DNA from: Pseudomonadota bacterium
GTDB taxonomy: Bacteria; Pseudomonadota; Alphaproteobacteria; Rhizobiales; Xanthobacteraceae
Reading direction: 5' to 3'
Assembly: GCA_018240595.1 (NCBI GenBank)
Contig: JAFEFL010000063.1
Location: 1-64,000, forward strand
DNA length: 64,000 bases
Below are positions 25,570 to 34,800 of this stretch, piece after piece. Each line of letters opens with the position of its first letter. Within the stretch, counting starts at the first letter, position 1. The notes beneath the pieces were generated by a model. It did no database searches and was not told the origin of the DNA. It saw only the letters and a list, made by a program, of their open reading frames with translations. Both the position numbers and the translations under genes were made by a program.

Positions 25570-28500
25570 TTATTCCGCCGGGGCCGGGTGCGGCGCCGCC
25601 TTGCCGCGCTTCATCCACTCCTCGAAGCCGCGGATCACCACAAAGAACGACGGCACGAACAGCACCGCCAGGCAGGTCGAGGCCAGCATGCCGGTGAACA
25701 CGGTGATGCCGATCGAGGCCCGCGCATTGGCGCCGGCGCCGGTCGACAGGACCAGCGGCAGGACGCCGAGGATGAAAGCGAACGACGTCATCAGGATCGG
25801 CCGGAACCGCGCTCGAGAGGCCTCGACCGCGGACTCCAGCAGCCCCTTGCCGCTTTCGCGCAGTTCGCGCCCGAACTCGACGATCAGAATCGCGTTCTTC
25901 GCCGATAATGCGATCAGCAGCACGATGCCGATCTGCGTATAAAGATTGTTCTCGATACCGAGCGCGAGCAGCGTGCCGACCGGGCCGATCAGCGAGATCG
26001 GCACCGCGAGGATGACGGCCGCCGGCTGGTACCAGCTCTCATACTGCCCGGCGAGCACCAGATAGACCAGCAGCAGCGCCATGGCGAAGACGAAGTACAT
26101 CTGATTGCCGACCAGCTTCTCCTGGTACGACAGCCCGGTCCATTCCATCACCGTGTTCGGCGGGAACGACTGCTTGGCGATCTGCTCCATCAGGCTCATG
26201 GTCTCGCCGGACGAATGACCGCGCGCCGGCAGCGTGATCACGGTCGCCGACGGGTAGAGATTGTACAGGCTGACCAGCGACGGGCCGCTCACCGGCTTGA
26301 TGTCGATCAGCGTCGACAGCGGGATCATGCTGCCCTGGTTGTTCCGCACCGAGATGTTGTCGAGATCCTGCGTGCGCAGACGGAACTGCGAGTCCGCCTG
26401 CACCACGACCTGGAAGGTGCGGCCGAACTGGGTGAACTGATTGACATAGGCGGAGCCGAGATAGCCGCCGAGCGCCGAGAACACCTGATCGACCGACACG
26501 CCGACGGCCTGCGCCTTCACGCGATCGACGTCGACGAGATATTGCGGGACGTTGGCGCGGAACGACGAGATCACCGCCTGGATGTTGGACTGCGACGAGG
26601 CATTGCCCATCACCGCATCGACGATGCTCTGGAGCTTGACGTAATCGGTCGAGGAATCGCGCAGTTCGATCTGCGCGGTGGTGCCGGCGGCGTTGCCGAT
26701 GCCCTGGATCGGCGGCGGCGGCAGGACGCGCACCGTCGCCTCCTCGATGGCGCCGAGTTCGCGCGACAGCGACTGGTACATCGGCAGCAGGCTGAGCGCC
26801 TTGCCGCGCACGTCCCAGTCCTTGAGGATGATGTAGGCAACGCCCGCGGACGACAGGTTGGACGAGTTGTCGAGCGCCGAAATGCCGGCGATGGTCACGA
26901 CCTTGTCGACGCCGGGATTCTTGCGCGCGATGGCGTCGAGCTTTTCCATCACCGCCTGGGTGCGCGGCAGCGAGGCGCCGTCCGGCAACTGCACCGTCGC
27001 CAGCATGTAGCCCTGATCCTCGATCGGAATGAAGCCGGTCGGAATGCGCGAGAAGCCGTAGACGGTGAAGCCGATGGCGATCAGGGCCAGCACCGTGACG
27101 ATGCCGGCGTGATTGACCAGCCGCTTCATCAGCCGCTCATAGGCGCGCTCGGCCTTGTCGTAGACCTTGTTGAAGCCGCGATAGAAGATGTTGCGCTTTT
27201 CCATCGGCACGGTCGGCCGCAGCCACAGCGCGCACTGCGTCGGCTTCAGCGTCACGGCGTTGACCGCCGAGATCAGCGCGGTGGCGGCGATGACCAGCGC
27301 GAATTGCGCGTACATCTGTCCGGTCAGGCCGGGCAGGAACGCCGCCGGCAGGAATACCGAGAGCAGCACCAAAGTGATGCCGATGATCGGCCCGAGCAGC
27401 AGCCGCATCGCCTCGATCGCGGCGTCGTGGCCGTTCATGCCGTGGTCGATGTTGTGCGCCGCGCCCTCGACGACGATGATCGCGTCGTCGACGACGATGC
27501 CGATGGCAAGCACGATGGCGAACAAGGTCGCGAAATTCACCGTGAAGCCCATGGCCGCCATGGCGGCGAAGGCGCCGATGATCGTCACCGGCACGGTCGT
27601 CGCCGGCACCAGCATGGCGCGCCAGTCCTGCAGGAAGACGAGGATGACGATGAGCACCAGGATCGCCGCCTCGATCAACGTCTTGTAGACCTCGTGGATC
27701 GAGGCATTGACGAAGATCGTGACGTCGAACGGCACGTCGTATTCCATGCCTTGCGGGAAGCTCTTGGACAGTTCGGCGAGCCGCGTCTTGACCTCCTGCG
27801 CGACGTTGAGCGCGTTGGCGCCCGGCGACAGCGAAATGCCGAGGCCGGCCGAGGCCTTGTTGTTGACCTTGAAGATGGCGCCATAGGTCTGCGCGCCGAG
27901 CTCCACCGTGCCGACGTCGCGCACGCGCGTGATCTGCCCGGTCGGCCCGGTCTTGACGATGACGTCGGCGAATTCCGACGTGTCGTTGAGCCGGCCGACG
28001 ACATTGAGCGTGTACTGGAACGGCACCGTGTCCGGCCCCGGCGGCGCGCCGATCTGGCCGGCGGTGACCTGGCTGTTCTGCGACTGCAGGGCGTTGGTGA
28101 CGTCGTTGATGTTGAGGCCCCGCGCCTTCATCTTCAGCGGATCGAGCCAGATGCGCATGGCGTAGCTGCCGGCGCCGAACACCGTGACGCTGCCGACGCC
28201 CGGCAGGCGTGACAGTTCGTCCTTGAGGCTGATGGTGGCGTAGTTCGACAGGAACAGGCTGTCGTGCTTCGGGTTCGTCGAGGTCAGCGTCGCGATCTGC
28301 AGCATCGACGTCGATTTCTTCTGCACCACGACGCCCTGCGCCTGCACCGCAGACGGGAGCTGCGCTTCCGCGCTGGCGACGCGGTTCTGCACCAGAACCT
28401 GCGCGAAGTTCAGGTCGGTGCCGATCTTGAAGGTGACAGTGAGATTGTAGGAGCCGTCCGAGGCGGCGTAGGACTGCATGTAGATCATGCCCTCCACGCC

Positions 28501-28713
28501 GTTGACCTGCTGCTCGATCGGCAGCGCGACGGTGTCGATCACCGTGCGCGCGCTGGCGCCGGGATAACGCGTCGTCACCGACACGGTCGGCGGCACGACG
28601 TCCGGATATTGCGCGACCGGCAAGGTATAAAGCGCTACGGCGCCGATCACGATCATCAGGATCGCGATGACGTTGGCGAGAACCGGACGCTCGATGAAAA
28701 ACTTGGAGATCAT
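25570..28713 (-). CDS. RND efflux pump inner-membrane permease (AcrB/MexB-type)
   Basis: A 1047-residue hydrophobe/amphiphile-type RND antiporter. The first membrane segment is FFIERPVLANVIAILMIVIGAVALY and the proton-relay Asp pair is seen in AIGIVVDDAIIVVEGAAHNI. The porter-domain signature VNGVEGMIYMQS and the second-half conserved blocks FTGMLASTCLAVLFVPSFFV and ILIVEFGRELRESGKGL are present. The stop is 117 bp before the cpoB start and its own start is 13 bp after the adaptor stop, so the two RND genes form an operon. No outer-membrane TolC-like gene or dedicated repressor lies in the window. Confidence 0.95.
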   Translation of the reverse strand: MISKFFIERPVLANVIAILMIVIGAVALYTLPVAQYPDVVPPTVSVTTRYPGASARTVIDTVALPIEQQVNGVEGMIYMQSYAASDGSYNLTVTFKIGTDLNFAQVLVQNRVASAEAQLPSAVQAQGVVVQKKSTSMLQIATLTSTNPKHDSLFLSNYATISLKDELSRLPGVGSVTVFGAGSYAMRIWLDPLKMKARGLNINDVTNALQSQNSQVTAGQIGAPPGPDTVPFQYTLNVVGRLNDTSEFADVIVKTGPTGQITRVRDVGTVELGAQTYGAIFKVNNKASAGLGISLSPGANALNVAQEVKTRLAELSKSFPQGMEYDVPFDVTIFVNASIHEVYKTLIEAAILVLIVILVFLQDWRAMLVPATTVPVTIIGAFAAMAAMGFTVNFATLFAIVLAIGIVVDDAIIVVEGAAHNIDHGMNGHDAAIEAMRLLLGPIIGITLVLLSVFLPAAFLPGLTGQMYAQFALVIAATALISAVNAVTLKPTQCALWLRPTVPMEKRNIFYRGFNKVYDKAERAYERLMKRLVNHAGIVTVLALIAIGFTVYGFSRIPTGFIPIEDQGYMLATVQLPDGASLPRTQAVMEKLDAIARKNPGVDKVVTIAGISALDNSSNLSSAGVAYIILKDWDVRGKALSLLPMYQSLSRELGAIEEATVRVLPPPPIQGIGNAAGTTAQIELRDSSTDYVKLQSIVDAVMGNASSQSNIQAVISSFRANVPQYLVDVDRVKAQAVGVSVDQVFSALGGYLGSAYVNQFTQFGRTFQVVVQADSQFRLRTQDLDNISVRNNQGSMIPLSTLIDIKPVSGPSLVSLYNLYPSATVITLPARGHSSGETMSLMEQIAKQSFPPNTVMEWTGLSYQEKLVGNQMYFVFAMALLLVYLVLAGQYESWYQPAAVILAVPISLIGPVGTLLALGIENNLYTQIGIVLLIALSAKNAILIVEFGRELRESGKGLLESAVEASRARFRPILMTSFAFILGVLPLVLSTGAGANARASIGITVFTGMLASTCLAVLFVPSFFVVIRGFEEWMKRGKAAPHPAPAE

Positions 28714-28726
28714 CGCCCCGCCCTCG

Positions 28727-29881
28727 TCACGAGGACTTGGCGGGCGCGGCCGCCGTCTGCGGATCGACCTTCTGGCCCGGCACCGCGCGCAGCATGCCGT
28801 TGACGATGACGCGGTCGCCGGGGGCGATGCCCTTGTCGATTACCTGCAGCGACCCGTCGAGCGGCCCGAGGTCGACGCGGCGCTGTTCGACCACGTTATC
28901 CTTGTTGACGACAAGCAGATAACGGCCGGCCTGGTCGGTGCCGAGCGCCGTATCCGGCACCAGCAGCGCGTCCTTCGGCGGGCCGAGCGGCACGCGCACG
29001 CGCACGAACAGGCCGGGCAGCAGCACGTTGTTCGGATTGTTGAGGAGCGCGCGGCCGGCCAGCGTGCCGGTCGAGGCATCGACCGTAGGCGCCGCGTAAT
29101 CGAGCGTGCCCTTGTGCGGATAGCCGGTCTCAGTCTGCAGCGCGACTTCGACCGGCACCTTCTTGAGATCCTCCGGCGTCAGGCCGCGCTCGGCGATCAT
29201 GGCGCGGATGCCGATCAGTTCACGCTCGCCAACGCTGAAGTTCACATACACCGGATCGGTCGAGACGATGCTGGCGAGCGGATTGCCGGTGCCGGACACG
29301 AAGGCGCCGATCGACACCTTGCGCGCGCTGACGACACCGTCGAACGGCGCCGTCACTTGCGTGTAGTCGAGGTCATTCTGCGCCAGCTTGGTCGAGGCGA
29401 TCGCCTGGTCGACCGCGGCCTGGGCGCTGTCGCGGCTCGCCACCGCGTTGTCGAGTGTGGCCTTGGACGCCGAACCGCTCGGCACCAGATCGGCCTGGCG
29501 CTGATAATTGGCTTGTGCCGAGACCAGGCTGGCCTTGGCGTTGTCCTCGGCCGCCTTGGCCTGCTGCAATTTCAGTTCGTAGGGCTTCTGCTCGATGACG
29601 AACAGAACCTGTCCCTTCTTCACCGCGTCGCCGTCATTGTATTTGATCGCCTGGACGAAGCCCGAGACGCGGGCGACCAGGTCGGCCGTGTTGACGGCGG
29701 CGACGTTGCCGGTCGACTCCAGATAGCGGGTGACCGGCTTGCTCACCGGCGCGGCAACCGTCACCTTAGGCGGCGGCGGCGCGACATAGGTGTTTTTTTC
29801 GCCGCAGCCGGCCAGCAGCGTCAGCGATGCCAGCACGGTCCCTACGGCAAGCCGACGCGGGCGCGTCCACCGATTCGTCAT
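28727..29881 (-). CDS. RND efflux periplasmic adaptor lipoprotein
   Basis: A 384-residue membrane-fusion protein that joins the permease to an outer-membrane channel. The start at 29881 (MTNRWTRPRRLAVG) gives a lipoprotein signal with lipobox L-A-G-C (Cys28). Beyond it come the PPPKVTVAAPVSKPVTRYLES barrel strand, a coiled-coil hairpin (about 100-185, AAVDQAIASTKLAQNDLDYTQV), the lipoyl half-motifs FVQAIKYNDGDAVKKGQVLF and VTAPFDGVVSARKVSIG, and a C-terminal barrel with DGSLQVIDKGIAPGDRVIV. It precedes the permease in the operon by 13 bp and follows pal by 181 bp, with a hairpin between. Confidence 0.94.
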   Translation of the reverse strand: MTNRWTRPRRLAVGTVLASLTLLAGCGEKNTYVAPPPPKVTVAAPVSKPVTRYLESTGNVAAVNTADLVARVSGFVQAIKYNDGDAVKKGQVLFVIEQKPYELKLQQAKAAEDNAKASLVSAQANYQRQADLVPSGSASKATLDNAVASRDSAQAAVDQAIASTKLAQNDLDYTQVTAPFDGVVSARKVSIGAFVSGTGNPLASIVSTDPVYVNFSVGERELIGIRAMIAERGLTPEDLKKVPVEVALQTETGYPHKGTLDYAAPTVDASTGTLAGRALLNNPNNVLLPGLFVRVRVPLGPPKDALLVPDTALGTDQAGRYLLVVNKDNVVEQRRVDLGPLDGSLQVIDKGIAPGDRVIVNGMLRAVPGQKVDPQTAAAPAKSS

Positions 29882-29999
29882 CACCAGCCCCCAAATCAGG
29901 ATGCGGGGCTGGGTGATCACATGCCGCCAGCCCCCAAGCCGCATCAGGATCGCGCAGCGCGGCAGGGCTGACAAGCTGGAAATATTTAGATGCAATTAT

Positions 30000-30021
30000 G
30001 CCGGCGTGTTTCCACGCCGGC
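30000..30021. terminator. Hairpin between pal and the RND operon
   Basis: GCCGGCGTG and CACGCCGGC form a perfect 9-bp stem around TTTC, 41 bp after the pal stop. No U-run follows on the minus strand (it reads CATAATTGC), so it may only partly stop transcription or protect the 3' end of the pal message. Confidence 0.5.
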
Positions 30022-30062
30022 AATCACATCGCCCTGGCTCTATGTGACGCGCCGATGACGCG

Positions 30063-30560
30063 TCACGACCCGGCGTTGAGCACCGTCACCGCGCGGCGGT
30101 TCTGCGACCAGCACGAGATGTCGTTACAGACCGCGACCGGACGCTCCTTGCCATAGGAGATCGTGCGCATGCGCTGGGCGGCTATGCCGCGCGACACCAG
30201 ATAGTCGCGGACGTTCTGGGCGCGGCGGGCGCCGAGCGCGATGTTGTATTCGCGGGTGCCGCGTTCGTCGGCGTGGCCTTCGATGGTGAAGCTGTACTGG
30301 GCGTAGCGGCTCAGCCACTGCGCCTGCTTGTCGAGGGTCTCCCGCGCGGTCGGCGACAGGTCGGTCTGGTCGGTGTCGAAGAACACGCGATCGCCGACAT
30401 TGACCACGAAGTCCTGCTGGCTGCCCGGCGTCGAGGCCGAGCCGGCGCCGCCATTGGTGCCGTCGGCGGTGTTCTGATTGGCGCAAGCCGAAATGGCGAG
30501 GCCCAGCGCCAGGACGGCAACCAGGCGGGCACTACGAAGCAACTTACCGATCTCAGTCAT
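30063..30560 (-). CDS. pal: Peptidoglycan-associated lipoprotein Pal
   Basis: Outer-membrane lipoprotein that grips peptidoglycan and receives the Tol signal during envelope constriction. The 165-residue protein starts at 30560 (MTEIGKLLRSARL), with lipobox I-S-A-C. The OmpA-like domain (about 55-165) shows the family blocks RVFFDTDQTDLSPTARETL, EGHADERGTREYNIALGARR (Asp and Arg bind diaminopimelate) and SYGKERPVAVCNDISCWSQN. The two Cys residues in the latter are usual in alphaproteobacterial Pal. It follows tolB after about 305 bp, with a terminator between, so it likely has its own promoter. Confidence 0.96.
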   Translation of the reverse strand: MTEIGKLLRSARLVAVLALGLAISACANQNTADGTNGGAGSASTPGSQQDFVVNVGDRVFFDTDQTDLSPTARETLDKQAQWLSRYAQYSFTIEGHADERGTREYNIALGARRAQNVRDYLVSRGIAAQRMRTISYGKERPVAVCNDISCWSQNRRAVTVLNAGS

Positions 30561-30822
30561 AGCCAACACTCCCTACGCGCCATTGCGCGGTGCGCGTCGG
30601 TTCCGCGAGCAACGGGGGAGGACGCGCGTTCAGCCAATTCTCTACCAGCGCGGTGGTTAAGCGAACCTTCCATCAACCTTGACGGAACCTTGCCGAAGTC
30701 GGGAAACGTCGATGCACCGGCTTAAACCGCTGGTCATGGTTAAGAGCGGGTGAATATGGCGGACTGACGGCCGGCAGCCCGACGGCGCAACAACGGGCGC
30801 ACTTCCCCGCCCGGTGTGGCGG

Positions 30823-30858
30823 AAAAACAAGGGCATGGCCGGCCCCGCAAGGGGCCGG
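30823..30858 (-). terminator. Intrinsic terminator of tolB
   Basis: CCGGCCCC and GGGGCCGG form a perfect 8-bp stem around GCAA (30839-30858), 8 bp from the tolB stop. On the minus strand the hairpin is followed, after ATGCCC, by TTGTTTTTCC (30821-30830). The 280 bp from here to pal hold no gene; there are scattered TTAA half sites and presumably the pal promoter. Confidence 0.8.
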
Positions 30859-30865
30859 GCGCGCC

Positions 30866-32212
30866 TTACGACAGCAGCGGCGACCAGGCCGGGTCGGAAG
30901 CCAGCGCCGGCGTCGGCTCTTTCAGTTCGTTACGGCCGGTGATGTCGATCGTGAAGAGGTTCGGCCCCTGGCCGAGGTCGCGGAAGAACATGATGACGCG
31001 GCCGTTCGGCGCGAAGGTCGGGCCTTCGTTGTGGAAGCCCGAGGTCAGCACGCGTTCGCCCGAACCATCCGGCTTGATGATGCCGATGGCGAACTGGCCG
31101 CGCGCCTGGCCGGTGAAGGCGATGAAGTCGCCGCGCGGCGACCACACCGGCGTCGAGTGGCTGCCTTCGCCGAAGGAGATGCGCTGCGCCTGGCCGCCCG
31201 ACGACGCCATCACGTAGATCTGCGGCGAGCCGCCGCGATCGCTCTCGAAGCAGATGTAGCGGCCGTCCGGCGAATAGCACGGCGCGGTATCGATCGCCGG
31301 CGTATCGGTGAGGCGCGTCGTCTGCTTGGAGCGCAGGTCCATGGTGAACAGGTTGGCGTTGGCGCCCTGCTGCAAACTCATGATGACGCGCTGGCCGTCC
31401 GGCGAAAAACGGGGAGCGAAAGTCATGCCGGGGAAATTGCCGACGATCTCGCGCTGGCCGGTTTCGATGTTGAGCAGATAGACGCGCGGATCGCCCTGCC
31501 CGTACGACATGTAGGTGATTTCCTGCGTCGTCGGATTGAAGCGCGGCGTCAGCACCAGATCGTCGCCGCGCGTCAGGTAGCGCACGCCGGCGCCGTCCTG
31601 GTCCATGATCGCCAGCCGCTTGATGCGGCGCTGCGCCGGACCCGTCTCGTCGACGAAGACGACGCGGCTGTCGAAGTAGCCCTTCTCGCCGGTGAGGCGC
31701 TCGTAGATCGCGTCCGAAATGATGTGGGCGATGCGCCGCCAGTTGTCCGGCGTCGTGAAGTACTGCTTGCCGTCGAGCTGCTGGCCGGCGAACACGTCCC
31801 ACAGCCGGAATTCGGCCTTGAGGCGGCCGTCGCCCTGGCGCGTGATGCGGCCGGTGACGAGCGCCTGCGCGTTGATGACGCGCCAGTCGGCGAAACGCGG
31901 CACGGCATCCGAATTGGTGATCTTTTCGGTGAAGGCTGCGGGATTGATCGGCGCGAACAGGCCGGAGCGCTGCAGGTTGTTGGAGATGATGCCGGTGACG
32001 TTGCGCGCCGTCTCGGCCTCGGCCGGCGAGCCGGCAAGAAAGTCCGGCAGCGCGATCGGCATCGGCTGCACGTTGCCAGAAGTGATTTCGAGCCGCAGCA
32101 CCGCGCCGGCCTGGCGCGGCGCCAGCGCCGCGAGCGCGCCGATGCCGGCACCGGCCATCAGGCGGCGCCGGGTCAAAACCGGGAAATTAAAAACATCGGC
32201 GTTTCGGTTCAT
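30866..32212 (-). CDS. tolB: Tol-Pal system protein TolB
   Basis: Periplasmic protein that links TolA and Pal. The 448-residue protein has an N-terminal alpha/beta domain (about 40-165, [21 protein letters not shown]) and a six-bladed beta propeller of WD40-like repeats ([61 protein letters not shown]). The signal segment is unusual: residues 14-20 read LTRRRLM followed by [18 protein letters not shown], which fits a twin-arginine signal better than a plain Sec signal. It is the third of the tolQRAB genes and ends at a terminator. Confidence 0.96.
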   Translation of the reverse strand: MNRNADVFNFPVLTRRRLMAGAGIGALAALAPRQAGAVLRLEITSGNVQPMPIALPDFLAGSPAEAETARNVTGIISNNLQRSGLFAPINPAAFTEKITNSDAVPRFADWRVINAQALVTGRITRQGDGRLKAEFRLWDVFAGQQLDGKQYFTTPDNWRRIAHIISDAIYERLTGEKGYFDSRVVFVDETGPAQRRIKRLAIMDQDGAGVRYLTRGDDLVLTPRFNPTTQEITYMSYGQGDPRVYLLNIETGQREIVGNFPGMTFAPRFSPDGQRVIMSLQQGANANLFTMDLRSKQTTRLTDTPAIDTAPCYSPDGRYICFESDRGGSPQIYVMASSGGQAQRISFGEGSHSTPVWSPRGDFIAFTGQARGQFAIGIIKPDGSGERVLTSGFHNEGPTFAPNGRVIMFFRDLGQGPNLFTIDITGRNELKEPTPALASDPAWSPLLS

Positions 32213-32266
32213 TGCAATCGCTTTCGAATCGGGCGGCGCGTTGCACCGGAGGGTCGGCCAAGAGAA

Positions 32267-33169
32267 TTACTGGAACATGTCGCGCGGCGTAAAGCCGATC
32301 TCGATGTCTTTCCAGCTGTCATAGTGTTCAGGCTTCAGCATCGTGTAGGGCTGGCATTGCAGAATGGCGCGGCGGCCGCTTTCGGCGAAGGCCGGGCCGA
32401 ACGGCGACGCCGATCCCTCGACCGGGTCGGGTCCGCGCTCGACCGTGCCGTCGCGCCGGAACAGAACGCGGAAGACCACCTTCAGGTTCTCCGCGCCCTC
32501 GGCGCCGACCGGGATCGACCAGCAGGAGGCGACGCGGCGGCGGAAGGCGTCGATCTCGGACTGCGTCAGCTTGGCCGCGGCGCCGGCGGCGCTGCCGAGA
32601 TTGGGGTCCTTGTTGAGCTCGGCGCCGGTCAGCGACGCGCGCGTCGGATCGCGCTTGTCGAGCAGCGCGGCGATCTTGTTCGGATCGAACTTCTCTTCCG
32701 GCTTCTTCGGCACCGGCGGCCGCTTCGGCGGCATCGGCTGCGGCGTCGCCTCCGGCTTCGGCTTTTCGTCCTTGAGCTTCTCGGCGATCTGATCGGGCTT
32801 GGCGGGCGCCGGCGGCTTGGGCTCGGCCTTCTTCTCCGGCGGCTTCGGCTCAGGCTGTGGCGGCGGCGCCGCCGCTTCCTTGTTGTTCTCGACCGTGCGC
32901 TTGTCGTTGATCGTCGGCTTGATCTCGTCCGGCGGCTTCGGCGGCGGATCGGCGATCTTCTCGACGATAGGCTTGGGCTTCTCGGCCGGCTTCGGCGCGT
33001 CCTTCACGCCCTTGGTGATCTCGGAAAATTCCTTGTCGGTGATGATGTCGACCGGCAGCGATTCAGGCGGCGTGACTTCGAAAGCCTTGCTGTTGAGGGA
33101 CAGCGTCGCCCAGCCCAGCACCGCAACGTGCAAGGCGGTCGAGATCACCGATGCCGTCCTCATCCGCAT
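32267..33169 (-). CDS. tolA: Cell envelope integrity protein TolA
   Basis: A 300-residue inner-membrane-anchored spanner of the Tol-Pal machine. There is a short N-terminal membrane segment (about 4-27, ASVISTALHVAVLGWATLSL). A long Pro/Lys/Glu-rich rod follows (about 55-180, with repeated KPPEKKAEPKPP-type units). The C-terminal domain is TonB/TolA-like (about 200-300), seen in SEIDAFRRRVASCWSIPVG and NLKVVFRVLFRRDGTVERGP. The start overlaps nothing: it lies 3 bp after the tolR stop, so coupling is likely. The TolB-facing domain ends FTPRDMFQ. Confidence 0.94.
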   Translation of the reverse strand: MRMRTASVISTALHVAVLGWATLSLNSKAFEVTPPESLPVDIITDKEFSEITKGVKDAPKPAEKPKPIVEKIADPPPKPPDEIKPTINDKRTVENNKEAAAPPPQPEPKPPEKKAEPKPPAPAKPDQIAEKLKDEKPKPEATPQPMPPKRPPVPKKPEEKFDPNKIAALLDKRDPTRASLTGAELNKDPNLGSAAGAAAKLTQSEIDAFRRRVASCWSIPVGAEGAENLKVVFRVLFRRDGTVERGPDPVEGSASPFGPAFAESGRRAILQCQPYTMLKPEHYDSWKDIEIGFTPRDMFQ

Positions 33170-33172
33170 CGT

Positions 33173-33628
33173 TTATTTGCCGCCACCCTGCTCGAATTCG
33201 GTGACCAGCGCGACGCGGTGGAAGCCGGCGGCCGACAGGCGGCCCATGACCGACATCATCGAGCCGTAGCTGACGTTCTTGTCGCCGCGCACGTAGACGC
33301 GCGCGTCCTTGCCGCCGCGCGCCTGCGCGACCGCGTCGAGCTTCGGCACCAGTTTGTCGAGGTCGATTTCCTCGTTCTGCAAATAGACCTTGCCCTTGTC
33401 GTTGATGGACAGCGTCAGCGGCTCCTTGTCCTGATCGAGGCTCTTGGCCTGCGTCTGCGGCAAGTCGATCGGCACGCCGACGGTGAGCAGCGGCGCCGAC
33501 ACCATGAAGATGATGAGCAGCACCAGCATCACGTCGACCATCGGCGTGACGTTGATTTCGGCCATCACCGCGCGGCGGCGGTGACGACCCCGGCCGACGG
33601 TCGGCGTTGCGGCATTCGATGCTGCCAT
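33173..33628 (-). CDS. tolR: Tol-Pal system protein TolR
   Basis: ExbD/TolR-family protein, 151 residues, that with TolQ forms the proton-driven motor. The single membrane helix contains the essential Asp in INVTPMVDVMLVLLIIFMVS. The periplasmic domain follows: DKEPLTLSINDKGKVYLQNEE and KDARVYVRGDKNVSYGSMMSVMG. It starts 75 bp after the tolQ stop and ends 3 bp before tolA, consistent with a single operon. Confidence 0.96.
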   Translation of the reverse strand: MAASNAATPTVGRGRHRRRAVMAEINVTPMVDVMLVLLIIFMVSAPLLTVGVPIDLPQTQAKSLDQDKEPLTLSINDKGKVYLQNEEIDLDKLVPKLDAVAQARGGKDARVYVRGDKNVSYGSMMSVMGRLSAAGFHRVALVTEFEQGGGK

Positions 33629-33703
33629 TGCTCAGGTCCCCTGCGGCGCGATGGGGGCCGTCATGCCCCCGACGGCCGCGATCCCGCGTCTTGCGCTAGT
33701 TCT

Positions 33704-34420
33704 TCAGTTGCCGCCACGCTCGTCGATCTGACGCGACAGAATGGCCGAGAATTCGTCGGCGAAGCCCTCGAGACGCTGGGCCTGTTTGTTCACTTCGCTG
33801 GCGAACTTGTTATAGAAAATCGTCGCCGGTATGGCGGCGATGAGGCCGATTGCGGTCGCCATCAGCGCCTCGGCGATGCCCGGCGCCACGACGGCGAGCG
33901 AGGTATTCTTGGACGCCGCGATCGACTGGAAGCTGGTCATGATGCCGATCACGGTGCCGAACAGGCCGATGAACGGCCCGGCCGAGCCGATGGTCGCCAG
34001 CACCAGAAGGCGTTTCTCCAGGCGCTCGATTTCGCGCGCGATCGACACCTGCATCACCTTGTCGATGCGCATCTGCAGACCGGCAAAGGAGCGCGGCGCG
34101 CCCTCGAAGCTGCGCTTCCATTCGCGCATCGCCGCAACGAACAGCGCGCCCATCGAATGGTTCGGCTTGGAAGACAGCGTGCGGTAAAGCTCTTCCAGCG
34201 ACTGTCCTGACCAGAACGCCGCCTCGAAATTGTCCATGGCGCGACGCGTGCGGGCGTACAGCACGGTCTTGTCGATGACGATCGCCCACAGCCAGATCGA
34301 ACTGGCGATGAGCCCGACCATCACCAGCTTGACGACCCAGCTGGCGTGCCAGAACAGTGTCCAGAGCGACAGGTCGGAGGTAATCGAGGGCAGCGACTGT
34401 GCCACATCGGCAGGATTCAT
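33704..34420 (-). CDS. tolQ: Tol-Pal system protein TolQ
   Basis: Proton-channel component of the Tol motor, 238 residues. Three membrane segments can be seen: around 20-45 (LFWHASWVVKLVMVGLIAS), around 145-170 (IGSAGPFIGLFGTVIGIMTSF) and around 175-205 (VAPGIAEALMATAIGLIAAIP). The conserved MotA/TolQ/ExbB residues lie in PFIGLFGTVIGIMTSF and in EALMATAIGLIAAIPATIFY. It is the first gene of tolQRAB. Its upstream 380 bp hold a CtrA-like half site pair, a terminator for the DUF2852 gene and a palindromic repeat, but ybgC, which usually precedes it, is about 10 kb away. Confidence 0.96.
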   Translation of the reverse strand: MNPADVAQSLPSITSDLSLWTLFWHASWVVKLVMVGLIASSIWLWAIVIDKTVLYARTRRAMDNFEAAFWSGQSLEELYRTLSSKPNHSMGALFVAAMREWKRSFEGAPRSFAGLQMRIDKVMQVSIAREIERLEKRLLVLATIGSAGPFIGLFGTVIGIMTSFQSIAASKNTSLAVVAPGIAEALMATAIGLIAAIPATIFYNKFASEVNKQAQRLEGFADEFSAILSRQIDERGGN

Positions 34421-34598
34421 GAGGCACGTCCTTCAGGTGTCGCGAACCTTCCGCGAGGTTCGGCCCGGTACGGTGTTAACCAATGGCGCGGCTTAACAGG
34501 CGGAATCCCTGCCAAACTTGACCAAATGAGGGCATTCGCGGCCGGAAATACGAGATCCCGGCCGTTCGTTGGGCCCGTCTAAACAGCGCTGATTATGG

Positions 34599-34613
34599 TT
34601 AAGGATTGGTTAG
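34599..34613 (-). promoter_or_regulatory. Near-consensus CtrA box upstream of tolQ
   Basis: TTAA (34599-34602) and TTAG (34610-34613) are separated by 7 bases, one mismatch from TTAA-N7-TTAA. On the minus strand it reads CTAA-N7-TTAACC. It sits about 180 bp before tolQ. Further TTAAC half sites occur at 34475 and 34493. Binding is inferred and the mismatch makes it uncertain. Confidence 0.35.
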
Positions 34614-34680
34614 TGGATGTCTGGCGCGGCTCGGGCGCCCGGTGCCATCCGCGCCGCCACGACGGCGCCTATAGGGCAGC

Positions 34681-34716
34681 AAAAAAGCCGTCCGCCTCGG
34701 GGAGAGAGCGGACGGC
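34681..34716 (-). terminator. Intrinsic terminator of the DUF2852 gene
   Basis: GCCGTCCGC (34687-34695) and GCGGACGGC (34708-34716) form a perfect 9-bp stem. On the minus strand it is followed immediately by TTTTTT (34681-34686). It lies beyond the palindromic repeat that follows the DUF2852 stop. Confidence 0.92.
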
Positions 34717-34753
34717 TTGGCTCACGCAGATCGGTTGGGGGACCTTTTTCTAA

Positions 34754-34800
34754 GGCATGATCTGACCCGAAAACCGGTATCCACTTTTCGGGATCATGCC
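34754..34800. repeat. Rhizobiales GCATGATC palindromic repeat
   Basis: Outer arms GGCATGATC/GATCATGCC and inner arms CCCGAAAA/TTTTCGGG match a very abundant interspersed palindrome of Hyphomicrobiales genomes (GCATGATCCCGAAAAGTGG...CCGGTTTTCGG). This copy abuts the stop codon of the DUF2852 gene at 34801. Confidence 0.92.

Noticed and set aside
31031..34210. 1059-codon open frame on the + strand across tolB-tolQ
   Set aside because: It is antisense to five good genes, rich in Arg/His/Asp/Gly and lacks any domain; typical of GC-rich third-position bias.
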